Shown here: piece by piece, positions 36,085 through 45,600 of the stretch
Position numbering within the stretch: position 1 is the stretch's first letter
How the letters are laid out: the number at the start of each line of letters is the position of its first letter
Assembly: GCA_017625725.1 (NCBI GenBank)
Contig: JAGAKH010000002.1
Location: 62,001 to 126,000 of the forward strand
Length of the DNA stretch: 64,000 bases
Direction of reading: 5' to 3'
DNA from: Bacteroidales bacterium
GTDB lineage: Bacteria > Bacteroidota > Bacteroidia > Bacteroidales > UBA932
Notes under the pieces: generated by a model
What the model was told of the DNA's origin: nothing
The model's input: only the letters and a program-made list of their open reading frames with translations
The model's database searches: none
Translations under genes and position numbers: made by a program

Positions 36085-37752
36085 ATGAAAAGACTGTTCT
36101 TGATTTTATCGGCATCTGTTGCCATGGCTGCTTTTGCAGATGCCCAGGAAAATAAAGGTTATCTTACAGGTAGTCTGGAGACCAATAATCATTACTATAT
36201 GGATGACAATGCGGTTGGTACCTCTGTGGATGGCGACCGTTTTGCATCAAATGATTATCTGAAGCTGGATTATTACAATGGAAACTTCTCGGCCGGCATG
36301 CAGATGGAAGGGTATCTTCCGGCGATTATCGGATATAATACCGAAGCATATCCTTCCGTTCTTTCAGGATTTGACCTGAGCAATTTCTATGCTTCTTGGA
36401 AGGATGATTCCTTCTCAGTCACAGCCGGAACATTCTATGACCAGTTCGGCAGCGGACTTCTTTTCCGCAGTTGGGAGGATAGGGCTCTTGGAATCAATAA
36501 TGCCGTTCTGGGTGCAAGAGTCACATATACTTACAAGAATATACTGTCGCTCAAGGCTCTGTGGGGACTTCCGCGTTTCGGAATGGGACTCTTTACGTCA
36601 TCAGACAGGGAATTTGCCAATACCGCTACCCAGATCAGAGGTGGTGATGTGAGTTTCTCTGTTTCGGATCTCTTAGGTTGGAATAATCTCTATCTTGCTA
36701 TTGAAGGATCAGCTCTCAGCCGTTTCGAACCAATCGCCAATGAAGCCCTCAAGAAGGAAGGAGCTCAGGAGTCGACCTTAGGATGGTCTGCAAGAGCAAA
36801 TCTTGAATATTCCGGTTTTTTCCTTAAAGGAGAATTTGTGGATGCGGGCTGGAAATATTTCGGTAATCCGGATTATGACTGGTTGGACAGCAATTCAAAC
36901 AAGTATACCGGAAAGAAAGGAAATGCAGCCCTTGTGGATCTGGGATATAACGGCAGGGGCCTGGGTGTGACCTTGACGGCAAGACGCCTTGAATACATGA
37001 GTTCGCATATCTTTGCAGATCCTGATAATGGAGATCTCAGAGGTCTTGTGGGTAATACTCTCAACTATATTCCTGCATTGTGTACCCAGTATACCTACAT
37101 GCTTACCAATCTTCATCCTTATACTGCATTTTCTCCGTCCATTCTTTCAGCAGACAACCGTACAAGCGGCGAGATGGGTTTCCAGTTTGATGCGTTCTAT
37201 AATTTTCGCAGGGGCACAGCCATCGGAGGCAAGAGGGGCATGAAGATACATGCCAATTTCTCCACATATTACGGTATTGCCAAGGAGTATACAATGAAGA
37301 CAGGTGAAATGCTCTTCAGGGATTTCAGTTTTGATGTGGAACGTCAGTGGACAAAGAAGTTCAAGATGTTGCTGATGTATTCATATCAGAAATACGGTAA
37401 CGTACGCCTTCAGAATATTTTTGTGGCCGACCTGCTTTATAAGTTCACAAACAAATTGTCTACCCGTCTGGAACTTCAGTATCTTTCCACCAAGCAGGAT
37501 GAAAAGGACTGGATGGCAGCTCTGGTTGAGGTGAACTTTGCTCCTCATTGGAGTGTGTTTGCAAGTGATATGTATAATCATGGAAGCTCAGGCACTCATT
37601 ATTATAATTTTGGAGTCAGTTATTCCAAGTCACGTACGAGGGTGGCTTTGGGCTACGGTCGCTACAAGGACGGTTATATCTGTTCCGGTGGAGTATGCAG
37701 GAGGATACCAGCATATACTGGTGCGAATCTGACCGTTACTACATCATTCTAA
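36085..37752 (+). CDS. DUF6029 family outer-membrane protein
   Basis: A 555-residue protein with a signal peptide (residues 1-20, ending ADAQ) and alternating aromatic beta strands along its whole length, typical of an outer-membrane beta-barrel. The last strand ends TGANLTVTTSF, with a terminal Phe as in many barrel proteins. It fits DUF6029, whose role is unknown. In this phylum it is often found beside TlpA and Omp28-type genes, as it is here with the thioredoxin-like protein 22 bp upstream. Confidence 0.78.
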   Translation: MKRLFLILSASVAMAAFADAQENKGYLTGSLETNNHYYMDDNAVGTSVDGDRFASNDYLKLDYYNGNFSAGMQMEGYLPAIIGYNTEAYPSVLSGFDLSNFYASWKDDSFSVTAGTFYDQFGSGLLFRSWEDRALGINNAVLGARVTYTYKNILSLKALWGLPRFGMGLFTSSDREFANTATQIRGGDVSFSVSDLLGWNNLYLAIEGSALSRFEPIANEALKKEGAQESTLGWSARANLEYSGFFLKGEFVDAGWKYFGNPDYDWLDSNSNKYTGKKGNAALVDLGYNGRGLGVTLTARRLEYMSSHIFADPDNGDLRGLVGNTLNYIPALCTQYTYMLTNLHPYTAFSPSILSADNRTSGEMGFQFDAFYNFRRGTAIGGKRGMKIHANFSTYYGIAKEYTMKTGEMLFRDFSFDVERQWTKKFKMLLMYSYQKYGNVRLQNIFVADLLYKFTNKLSTRLELQYLSTKQDEKDWMAALVEVNFAPHWSVFASDMYNHGSSGTHYYNFGVSYSKSRTRVALGYGRYKDGYICSGGVCRRIPAYTGANLTVTTSF

Positions 37753-37788
37753 GACCATTTTTAATTACTAATTTTAAATAATCTACTT

Positions 37789-40533
37789 ATGAAACGTTTA
37801 TTCGGATTATTGTTTGCGGCTACTGCATTATTGTGCGGTTGTGCGCAGGAGGAGTGGCACGCTCCTTACGATGATTCTGCCCTGAAGTCTGAGATCGAGG
37901 CTCTCAAGGGTAGGGTTACAACATTGGAAAATGATTTCTCAAGCCTTCAGGGAATGCTTGAAGGTTCCCTTCTTATCAAGTCAGCTGTGCAGGAAGGTGA
38001 GAATTGGAAGATTACTCTCAGCAATGACAAGTCATTCACTGTTTATCCAGAGGCTGAGAAGGTGGTCATCCCTGAGATTCCTGAGATTCCTGCAAACCTC
38101 ATTACAGTGACAGAAGTTGATGGAGTCAAGTATTGGGCAATGTATGTAAACGGCAAGGCTGAGCCTGTACTTGACGCAGAAGGCAATAAGGTACCTGTTT
38201 CTGTAAAGATGCCTGAGATTCCAGAAGTTCCTGAGCAGATCGTACCTCAGTTCAAGACAGAGGACGGTGTCATTTCAGTTTCTTTCGACAAAGGAAACAG
38301 CTGGATAATCACAGGTTATGAGCCAGTAGAAAGCGAGGCTCCTGGATGCACTTGTACAAATACAAGTCTTGTTTCTGATTTTGAGGTCATCACAGAGGAC
38401 TACTATGGTGAGGCGATTCCTGTATATGGTATCTTCACCCTTGTAGACGGCTATCAGTTCACTGTAACATTCGAAGGTTATCTTACCTCAGAATTCCAGT
38501 TCTCAAACTCTGATATCTATTATCGTCCGGGAACAGTTACCAAAGAAAATACATCTCCAGCTTTTTATACATCTACCGATGATTATCTTATCGAGACGCC
38601 TGAGGGATGGGGCATTGTAATGCTTGCTGACAATTATGGCGGAACCTATGCCCAGATCACTGTTCCTACAGCCGAGGCAATCCAGTCCGGAGCTGCAGTT
38701 GAAGAGGGATATGTGAAGGTGATAGGCGTCATGCCAGGAGGAAAGGCTGTTTCAGCGAAGCTCCATTTGACTACGAAGGCATATAATGTATCTATTAATG
38801 TTTTGGAAGCTACAGTTTCTGCAGAACCTCATATGTCTTTTAATGGCTACACAATTTATGGTGTAACGTCAGCAGCTGATTACGATGCAGATACTATCGC
38901 ATCTGCCGTGAAAGGTATGTTTGAAGGTACAGGTGAGATGCCGGAAGGATGTATTATGGCCGAGTGGGGTGTTTGGGAGAATCTTTCTCTTGAGGAGATT
39001 TATGGAAAAGAACTTGTTCCTGGACAGGAATATGTCTTCTGGGCAGCACCGGTTGCAGAGGAGATGGATGAAAACTGGAACTATTATTATGTTCTCGAAG
39101 GCTGTGATATCGTATCCAAGGAGTTTAAAGCGGTTGGTGTAAGTGTAGAACCTGAACTTTTTGCATGGAACGATATTCAGATTTCAGCAAAGCTTGAGGG
39201 TGTAGACGCATTCTACTATGGAGTAATGGCTTCTGAGTATTTCAATATGGAAGAATTCGTGGAGTATGAACTTCCTTATATTTCTTATCAGGATCCTTAT
39301 GAGGGACCTGTGGATTTCAAAGGTTCTATTTCTGAATTCCCTGGTGGACAGTATAATACGGACCTTCTTCCTGGAAAGAAATATTCTATGTGGATTGTCG
39401 TAGCTAATGATGAGGGAAAATATACTGCTGATGATGTTCTGTTCTGGGAGTTTGAAACGGATCCGGTTGAGGCTGGTGGCTCTGCACAGGTTACACTCGG
39501 GGAAGTTGTTGAGGAATATACAAGTATAATGGTTACCTTGAATAATCCAGGTGGAATGGTATATTATGCATGGTTGAATACAGTTGAGGACCTTACTGCA
39601 TATCCTAATGATGCTCTCAAGTTCAAGTATCTTCTTGAGAACGGCATTACTTCAATTGAAACTAAAGTAGAAGCCATACATAACAATCTTAAACCTGGTG
39701 AGCAGTGGAGTCTTATTGCTGCAGTAATCGACGATTCTGGAAAGTATGGACCTGTATTTGTGAAGGATTGCAGAACCAAGTCACTGGAGTTCTCCAATGA
39801 AAAGGTTTCTCTTGAATGGAATCCTAAGAATGTGACCGTTTCAGATGTTGTCAATGTTACAATTTCATGTACTTCAGCAGATGTCAAGCAGTATCATTAT
39901 TTTGCTAATATGACATCTCATTCATATTGGACAAATTCAAGATATTTAGGTGGTACAAAGGAATCTGCCCAGAAATATATAGCACTCAATCCTGATGGCT
40001 ATATCCAGAGCAAGACGACTGCATCTGAAATCCAGGTCAAGAATCTTACTCCTTCAAAGGAATATGTGGTTCTTGTCATGGCTGAGTTGAATGACGGTTC
40101 GTTTACTGAGGCAGAGATGTTTACATTTACTCCTACTATGAGTCTTGGTAACTTCGTAAGAAGGGATGCTGATGGTGACGGTCAGGATGATGCAGCATGG
40201 ACTGCGGCTCTTCCAACCATCAATTTTGGTCAGATCGACTCGTTCGGTGACTTCTCTAGTATTCCTTATGAGGTGATTTCGGCAGAAGGTATGACATGCT
40301 ATGTCGTTTGTGCCCATAAGGATTTTGCAGAGTATGAGGGTATCACTACTGCTGAGCAGATGGTTGAATATCTTTTTACCGAAGGACGTGAGGTCAAGGA
40401 TTCTGCTAATCTCAGACAGGTATACGGTGGAGCCGGCTATGGCGTGTTTGTTACATGGTGTGATGCAGAAGGCAACTTCTATGAGACATATTATAAGGAT
40501 GCTAATGTATCAGGTGGCGGATTTGGTGTCTGA
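37789..40533 (+). CDS. large lipoprotein with N-terminal coiled coil
   Basis: A 914-residue lipoprotein. The lipobox LLCGC is followed by an acidic-leaning start (AQEEW) that resembles a surface-export signal. Residues about 30-60 form a coiled coil (DSALKSEIEALKGRVTTLE), then a DUF4988-like region to about 185, as in the N-terminal part of PL29-associated proteins. The rest holds several Ig/FN3-like domains of about 100 residues each. It lies 36 bp after the DUF6029 gene with no promoter seen between them, so they may share a transcript. No lyase core was recognised. Function unknown. Confidence 0.65.
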   Translation: MKRLFGLLFAATALLCGCAQEEWHAPYDDSALKSEIEALKGRVTTLENDFSSLQGMLEGSLLIKSAVQEGENWKITLSNDKSFTVYPEAEKVVIPEIPEIPANLITVTEVDGVKYWAMYVNGKAEPVLDAEGNKVPVSVKMPEIPEVPEQIVPQFKTEDGVISVSFDKGNSWIITGYEPVESEAPGCTCTNTSLVSDFEVITEDYYGEAIPVYGIFTLVDGYQFTVTFEGYLTSEFQFSNSDIYYRPGTVTKENTSPAFYTSTDDYLIETPEGWGIVMLADNYGGTYAQITVPTAEAIQSGAAVEEGYVKVIGVMPGGKAVSAKLHLTTKAYNVSINVLEATVSAEPHMSFNGYTIYGVTSAADYDADTIASAVKGMFEGTGEMPEGCIMAEWGVWENLSLEEIYGKELVPGQEYVFWAAPVAEEMDENWNYYYVLEGCDIVSKEFKAVGVSVEPELFAWNDIQISAKLEGVDAFYYGVMASEYFNMEEFVEYELPYISYQDPYEGPVDFKGSISEFPGGQYNTDLLPGKKYSMWIVVANDEGKYTADDVLFWEFETDPVEAGGSAQVTLGEVVEEYTSIMVTLNNPGGMVYYAWLNTVEDLTAYPNDALKFKYLLENGITSIETKVEAIHNNLKPGEQWSLIAAVIDDSGKYGPVFVKDCRTKSLEFSNEKVSLEWNPKNVTVSDVVNVTISCTSADVKQYHYFANMTSHSYWTNSRYLGGTKESAQKYIALNPDGYIQSKTTASEIQVKNLTPSKEYVVLVMAELNDGSFTEAEMFTFTPTMSLGNFVRRDADGDGQDDAAWTAALPTINFGQIDSFGDFSSIPYEVISAEGMTCYVVCAHKDFAEYEGITTAEQMVEYLFTEGREVKDSANLRQVYGGAGYGVFVTWCDAEGNFYETYYKDANVSGGGFGV

Positions 40534-40555
40534 TCCGTTTGACTTGAATCGAAAC

Positions 40556-40585
40556 AAGAGGATGACTGATCAGTCATCCTCTTTT
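40556..40585 (+). terminator. intrinsic terminator after the coiled-coil lipoprotein
   Basis: A perfect 28-base palindrome (arms 40556-40569 and 40570-40583) forms a 12 bp stem with a small loop and is followed by TT and a T-rich stretch. It lies 23 bp after the lipoprotein stop. Confidence 0.85.
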
Positions 40586-40841
40586 CTATATATGGTTGCA
40601 CCAGGAGGATGGTAGGGATTGCGGAGGACTTCGTTCGCTTCGCTCATAATATCAGAAAGATGATTGCAAAAGGATAATGTGTGTCCTCTGAAGTGGCGGT
40701 AGGGTAAGTTTGGATGGCGTGGCTGCCCGTGGCCTCGTGAACGGCTCCCGAAGGAACGAAGTTCCGAAGGGTGGATGAAGCGAAGCGGAACTCTGGCGGA
40801 GCCTTCCGACAACTCATCATCACACTATATAATGTAAGAAA
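40584..40841. other. structured non-coding stretch
   Basis: About 260 bp between the lipoprotein terminator and the infB-side terminator contain no supported gene. The stretch holds several short inverted repeats: GGAAC/GTTCC with a 3-base loop (near 40750-40765), GGCTCC/GGAGCC about 55 bases apart, and a distant CGCTTCGCT/AGCGAAGCG pairing. A TAAGTTTG box occurs at 40705-40712. Open frames on both strands look like shadows of the repeats. A dispersed repeat or small RNA is possible. Confidence 0.4.
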
Positions 40842-40867
40842 CCGACCCTTTTGGGTCGGCTTCTTTT
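40836..40867. terminator. bidirectional terminator beside infB
   Basis: Stem 40842-40848 with 40853-40859 (CCGACCC/GGGTCGG, 4-base loop) is flanked by AAGAA and TTCTT that also pair. T-tracts occur on both strands (CTTCTTTTTG on plus, TTTCTT on minus). It most likely ends the minus-strand infB operon and may stop plus-strand transcripts too. Confidence 0.75.
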
Positions 40868-40899
40868 TGTTGCTATCCTTATCGGAAAACAGAGTGAGA

Positions 40900-43716
40900 T
40901 TAAAGAGTTCTCTTGATCTCTTCAATTGTATATGCCTCTACCACGTCTCCGATCTTGATGTCATTGTAGCCCTGGATGTTGAGACCACAGTCCATTCCCA
41001 TGAGCACTTCCTTGACATCGTCCTTGAATCTCTTGAGGGATCCGAGCTCTCCTGTGTATACCACGATACCGTCACGGATTACGCGGACTTTTGCTGTCCT
41101 CTGAAGTTTACCTTCACGTACGATACATCCGGCAATGGTACCGACCTTAGATATCTTGAATGTTTCCTGAACCTCTGCAGTAGCCGTAACAACCTCTTTC
41201 TGTTCAGGCTCAAGCATACCTTCGATACCGCTCTTGAGTTCATTGATACAGTCGTAGATGACTGAGTAGAGTCGTATCTCGATTTCCTCTTTCTCAGCAA
41301 GCTTACGTGCAGAAGGCATAGGACGAACCTGGAATCCGATGATGATTGCATCAGAAGCAGCTGCGAGCAGGATATCTGACTCTGATATTGCACCGACAGC
41401 CTTGTGGATAACATTCACGCGAACTTCCTCGGTAGATAGCTTGATGATCGAATCTGAGAGTGCCTCGACCGATCCGTCTACGTCACCCTTGACGATCACA
41501 TTGAGTTCCTTGAAGTTTCCGATCGCAATGCGTCGTCCGATCTCCTCGAGAGTCATATGCTTCTGAGTCTTTATTCCCTGGATTCGGATAAGCTGCTCAC
41601 GTTTGTTTGCAATGTCCTTAGCTTCTTTCTCGTCAGCCATTACATTGAAGGTCTCTCCTGCTGTAGGGGCACCGTTCAGACCGAGTACTGAAACCGGCGT
41701 TGACGGGCCGGCCTCTGTCACTTTCTGTCCACGTTCATTGAACATAGCCTTCACCCTTCCTGTAAAGCAGCCTGAAAGCATCACGTCACCGACTCTGAGT
41801 GTTCCGTTCTGTACCAGGATTGTGGCAAGATATCCACGTCCCTTGTCGAGTGATGACTCGATTATGGCACCGCTTGCACGTCTGTTCGGATTTGCCTTGA
41901 GTTCCAGCATTTCTGCCTCGAGAAGTACTTTTTCAAGAAGAAGGTCAACGTTGATACCCTTCTTTGCCGATATCTCCTGACACTGGTATTTTCCTCCCCA
42001 GTCCTCGACGAGGATGTTCATGTTGGAAAGCTGCTCACGTATCTTGTCAGGGTTTGCACCAGCCTTGTCTATCTTGTTGATTGCGAATACCATAGGTACG
42101 CCGGCTGCCTGTGCGTGATTGATGGCCTCGACGGTCTGTGGCATTATGGCGTCATCGGCTGCAACGATGATGATTGCAAGGTCGGTCATCTTGGCACCGC
42201 GGGCACGCATCGCTGTGAAGGCCTCGTGACCAGGAGTGTCAAGGAATGTGATTCTCTGGCCATCAGGAAGCTTCACGTTGTATGCTCCGATGTGCTGGGT
42301 GATACCACCGGCCTCTCCTGCAATCACATTTGCATTACGGATATGGTCAAGGAGCGAAGTCTTACCGTGGTCAACATGTCCCATCACAGTAATCACAGGT
42401 GGGCGTGGGAGGAGATCCTGTTCAGTGTCTTCAGTCTCACCCTGTGTGATTGCGTCTGTAAGGTTTGCCGTAACGAATTCAACTTCGTATCCGAATTCCT
42501 CAGCTACAAGAACCAGTGTCTCGGCATCAAGTCTCTGGTTGATGGAAACCATCATTCCAAGGCTCATGCATGCTCCGATCACCTTAGTCACAGGTGTATT
42601 GTTCATCAGGGTTGCAAGGTCATTAACTGTTACGAACTCAGTGACCTTGAGTACCTTCTGCTCGAGTTCCTGCATCTCCATCTCTTCCTGCATCCTCTGT
42701 GACGCAAGTTCTCTCTTCTCCTTTCTGTGCTTAGCTCCGAAGTTACCCTTCTTGCTTTCGTTCATTCGTGCGTAGGTCTCCTTGATCTGCTTCTGGATCT
42801 CCTTCTGCATCTCTTCCTGTTCAGCCTCCGTCATTGCAGGCTTAAACTTGTCTCCTCCGCGGTCACGGCGGTTCTTCTTGTTGTTCTTTCCGCCCTGATC
42901 ATTATTGCGGTTCTTCTGGTCCTTTGGCTGGTTGTTGTTTCCGCCCTTGTTCTTGTCCTTCTTTCCGCCCTTATTGTCAGCCTCTACCTTGGTCACGTCA
43001 ACCTTCTGGCTTCCTCCTTTCTCGATTCTCTCTCTCTTTTTCTTTTTCTTCTTGTCAAACTGTGAGAGATCGATCTTGTCAACGACCTTAGGACCGGCAA
43101 GCTTCTCAACCTCTACCTTTATTTCGCGAGGTTCAGCTTTGACAACGGGCTCTTCTGCAACCTCTTCTTCTGTTGCTTTAACTTCCGGTTTGATATTCTC
43201 GACAACAGTTTCCGCTGGGGTCGGCACGGGAGCTGCTGGCTCTGTCTCAACCTTTTCTTCTGCAACAGGAGCAGGTTTCTTCTTGTCAAACTGTGACAGG
43301 TCGATCTTGTCTATGACTTTAATGCCTACATTGCCGTTGTCAGCAACTTCAGCTTTAGGTTCTTCCTTCACAGGTTCTACAACAGTCTTTTCTTCAGCAG
43401 GAGCTGCCTTTGGTGCAGCATTGAGCGAATTGCTCTTGATGATGACCTCTTTTTCAGGTACATCATCTTCCTGGCTCGTCTTTTTCTTAGAACCAAGCTC
43501 AATGATTTCCTTAAGCTTGATAGCTACTTTTTCCGAGTCTTTTTTCAGTTTCAGGTCTTCACCGAACTTTGCCTCGATTGCCGGAAGATACTCATCCGAA
43601 ATCTTTGCATTCGGATTCATATCCACACCGGCACCTTTTTCGTTGAGGAAGTCAACCAAGGTCTGTAGTCCGATGCTGAATTGCTTTGTAAGTTTGCTTA
43701 ATCTTATTTCTGCCAT
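40900..43716 (-). CDS. infB: translation initiation factor IF-2
   Basis: A 938-residue IF-2 with the full domain order: an N-terminal helical domain (about 1-55), a long low-complexity linker rich in Lys, Glu, Ala and Gly (about 60-300), the IF-2 N2 region, and the GTPase domain with G1 GHVDHGKT (about 444-451), DTPGHEAF (about 492) and NKID (about 545). Domains II, III and IV follow, the last binding fMet-tRNA. In the linker, [15 protein letters not shown] occurs twice. The gene is the last of a rimP-nusA-infB operon (19 bp after nusA), as in most bacteria. Confidence 0.97.
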   Translation of the reverse strand: MAEIRLSKLTKQFSIGLQTLVDFLNEKGAGVDMNPNAKISDEYLPAIEAKFGEDLKLKKDSEKVAIKLKEIIELGSKKKTSQEDDVPEKEVIIKSNSLNAAPKAAPAEEKTVVEPVKEEPKAEVADNGNVGIKVIDKIDLSQFDKKKPAPVAEEKVETEPAAPVPTPAETVVENIKPEVKATEEEVAEEPVVKAEPREIKVEVEKLAGPKVVDKIDLSQFDKKKKKKRERIEKGGSQKVDVTKVEADNKGGKKDKNKGGNNNQPKDQKNRNNDQGGKNNKKNRRDRGGDKFKPAMTEAEQEEMQKEIQKQIKETYARMNESKKGNFGAKHRKEKRELASQRMQEEMEMQELEQKVLKVTEFVTVNDLATLMNNTPVTKVIGACMSLGMMVSINQRLDAETLVLVAEEFGYEVEFVTANLTDAITQGETEDTEQDLLPRPPVITVMGHVDHGKTSLLDHIRNANVIAGEAGGITQHIGAYNVKLPDGQRITFLDTPGHEAFTAMRARGAKMTDLAIIIVAADDAIMPQTVEAINHAQAAGVPMVFAINKIDKAGANPDKIREQLSNMNILVEDWGGKYQCQEISAKKGINVDLLLEKVLLEAEMLELKANPNRRASGAIIESSLDKGRGYLATILVQNGTLRVGDVMLSGCFTGRVKAMFNERGQKVTEAGPSTPVSVLGLNGAPTAGETFNVMADEKEAKDIANKREQLIRIQGIKTQKHMTLEEIGRRIAIGNFKELNVIVKGDVDGSVEALSDSIIKLSTEEVRVNVIHKAVGAISESDILLAAASDAIIIGFQVRPMPSARKLAEKEEIEIRLYSVIYDCINELKSGIEGMLEPEQKEVVTATAEVQETFKISKVGTIAGCIVREGKLQRTAKVRVIRDGIVVYTGELGSLKRFKDDVKEVLMGMDCGLNIQGYNDIKIGDVVEAYTIEEIKRTL

Positions 43717-43735
43717 GTTTCCCCCTGTTTAATTC

Positions 43736-44986
43736 TTATTCTTCGTCTTCAAATTCAGAGCGGAGGATTTCAAGTATTTCCTCTACTGTTTCGTCTTCAA
43801 GGTCAGCCCTCTTTGCGATGTCTGCTGCTGAAAGTGCGAGTACGCTCTTAGCTGTGTCGCAGCCGATACCCTGAAGCTTTTCAATGATCCATCCTTCGAT
43901 TTCATTGCTGAACTCACTCAGCAGAACGTCTTCTTCCGCATCGTCGTCATCAATTTCAGGAAGTTCTCTCCATACTTCGATTTCCTTTCCGACAAGCATT
44001 CCGGCAAGTCTGATGTTGCATCCGCCTTTACCGATACCTTTCTTAACCTCGTCAGGGAGCATATATACCTTGATCTTGTCTTCCTCTCCTCCGAGAATTA
44101 TTGATGATATCTTGGCTGGACTGAGGGCCCTCTGGATCAGAAGCTGAGTGTTGTTTGTCCACTGGAGAACGTCTATGTTCTCGTTGCGGAGCTCGCGGAC
44201 GATTCCGATGATACGTGATCCCTTGACACCGATACATGCTCCGATAGGGTCGATTCTCTCGTCATAAGACTCTACAGCAACCTTTGCACGTTCACCGGGA
44301 ACGCGGACAACCTTCTTGATGGTTATCAGACCGTCGTAGATTTCTGGAACCTCCTGCTCGAACAGCTTTTCAAGGAAGTCAGGAGTTACACGTGAAAGAA
44401 CGATGTATGGAGTTGTATTGTTCTTCATCTCTACACTCTTGATGATCGCTCTTACAGTGTCGTTCTTCTTGAAATGCTCACCAGGGATCTGCTCCGATTT
44501 AGGAAGTCTGAGCTCGTTTCCGTCCTCGTCAAGGATGAGGACTTCCTTAGCCCATGTCTGGTACACTTCTCCGGTAAATATCTCGCCGATCTTGCCAACG
44601 TACTTGTTGTAGAGGTTTGCCTTCTCGATGTCCATGATGCGTCCCTGAAGGTTCTGACGGATGTTGAGGATACCTCTGCGACCAAAATCCTTGAGTTCTA
44701 TCTTCTTTGCGAATGTCTCGCCGATCTCGTAATCATCATCCTCGAGTTCTGAAAGTGCGATCTGGGTGTTAGGGTCTTCTACCTCTTCAACAACCTCTCT
44801 GTTCCAATAGATCTCGCAGTCTCCCTTGTCAATGTTGATGATGATGTCAAAGTTGTCTGCCGATCCGTAGGTCTTTGTGATCTGAGTTCTGAACACATCT
44901 TCAAGAACACCCATCATTGTAGGTCTGTCGATGTTCTTCTGGTTCTTGAACTCTGCAAAAGCGTCTTTAAGTTCAATCTTTTCCAT
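43736..44986 (-). CDS. nusA: transcription termination/antitermination factor NusA
   Basis: A 416-residue NusA: N-terminal polymerase-binding domain (about 1-125), S1 domain (about 130-200), KH1 (about 225-290, with DPIGACIGVKGSRI) and KH2 (about 295-350, GKGGCNIRLAG), then a short acidic tail with a helical HhH-like region (about 370-416). NusA binds RNA polymerase and modulates pausing, termination and antitermination. The C-terminal acidic repeats of E. coli NusA are absent, as usual outside proteobacteria. It lies 21 bp downstream of rimP and 19 bp upstream of infB. NusA often autoregulates this operon; see the leader hairpin. Confidence 0.96.
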   Translation of the reverse strand: MEKIELKDAFAEFKNQKNIDRPTMMGVLEDVFRTQITKTYGSADNFDIIINIDKGDCEIYWNREVVEEVEDPNTQIALSELEDDDYEIGETFAKKIELKDFGRRGILNIRQNLQGRIMDIEKANLYNKYVGKIGEIFTGEVYQTWAKEVLILDEDGNELRLPKSEQIPGEHFKKNDTVRAIIKSVEMKNNTTPYIVLSRVTPDFLEKLFEQEVPEIYDGLITIKKVVRVPGERAKVAVESYDERIDPIGACIGVKGSRIIGIVRELRNENIDVLQWTNNTQLLIQRALSPAKISSIILGGEEDKIKVYMLPDEVKKGIGKGGCNIRLAGMLVGKEIEVWRELPEIDDDDAEEDVLLSEFSNEIEGWIIEKLQGIGCDTAKSVLALSAADIAKRADLEDETVEEILEILRSEFEDEE

Positions 44987-45007
44987 TTGTTATTTCAGTT
45001 TTTAATA

Positions 45008-45475
45008 TTATTCAAATTCAATGAAAGGGCGGACAGCGTTGACCTGATCCATGGTGAATCTGTCAACATGCTCCACAAATTCCTTTTTCTTCTTGCCTTC
45101 GACTGCCTCCTTTACCGTGTATCTGAGAGTTATGCTATCTTCATCTGCTGCATCAAGCACAGCGACCATCTTCCTTCCTCCCTTCAAGGACACTTCCACC
45201 TTCTTGCCGATTGCCTTGATGAATTGTTTCATCACTTTGAAAGGCTGGTCGAGTCCGGCAGAACTTACGGTGATGGAGTAGTCTTCCTTTTCTCTGTCGA
45301 ACTTCGCTTCAAATGCCCTGCTTACTGCCACGCAGTCATCGATCTCTACTTTTGTATCTTCGGATTCCATAGTGATCTCCACATCATTGTCTTTGCTGAC
45401 TGTGACATCAACCAGATAGCATCCGCGTGCAACGATTTCGTTGCTTATTGCATCTATTATTTCTGATACGTTCAT
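45008..45475 (-). CDS. rimP: ribosome maturation factor RimP
   Basis: A 155-residue RimP, which helps assemble the 30S subunit. Residues 1-80 form the alpha/beta domain (ISNEIVARGCYLVDVTV, then SRAFEAKFDRE...YSITVSSAGLDQPF) and the rest an SH3-like domain. The frame continues to 45568, but a promoter box and a hairpin lie inside that extension, and the ATG at 45475 gives the expected length and start. It is the first gene of rimP-nusA-infB; lpxD is divergent. Confidence 0.92.
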   Translation of the reverse strand: MNVSEIIDAISNEIVARGCYLVDVTVSKDNDVEITMESEDTKVEIDDCVAVSRAFEAKFDREKEDYSITVSSAGLDQPFKVMKQFIKAIGKKVEVSLKGGRKMVAVLDAADEDSITLRYTVKEAVEGKKKKEFVEHVDRFTMDQVNAVRPFIEFE

Positions 45476-45489
45476 TTGTCTGCTGTAAG

Positions 45490-45519
45490 TATATAAAATA
45501 AGGGGGCTTTCTGCCCCCT
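45490..45519 (-). promoter_or_regulatory. terminator-like hairpin in the rimP-nusA-infB leader
   Basis: Perfect 7-base arms AGGGGGC/GCCCCCT (45501-45507 and 45513-45519, 5-base loop) are followed on the minus strand by TATTTTATATA. It lies between the promoter (45539-45569) and the rimP ATG (45475), so transcription of the operon must pass it. It could act as an attenuator. Confidence 0.65.
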
Positions 45520-45538
45520 GAATATCATTCTCACGCTG

Positions 45539-45569
45539 CAAATTTACGAATATTTTCAGAATATACAAA
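45539..45569 (-). promoter_or_regulatory. promoter of rimP-nusA-infB
   Basis: The minus strand reads TTTG (45566-45569), 19 bp, TAAATTTG (45539-45546) then C: a full consensus promoter. The leader to the rimP ATG is about 55-60 bases and contains the terminator-like hairpin. Confidence 0.85.
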
Positions 45570-45600
45570 AAAATAGACCTGAACCTTTTAATTTAATATC

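Noticed and set aside
40570..40812. Minus-strand frame of 80 residues in the structured stretch
   Set aside because: Its composition (Arg, Ser, His, Pro) follows the repeats and it starts and ends in hairpins; no known motif.
40771..41265. Plus-strand frame of 164 residues
   Set aside because: It runs through the structured element and into the antisense of infB; no domain is recognisable.
42115..43732. Several plus-strand frames of 112-275 residues opposite infB
   Set aside because: They are low-complexity shadows of the Lys/Glu/Ala-rich IF-2 linker and GTPase domain.
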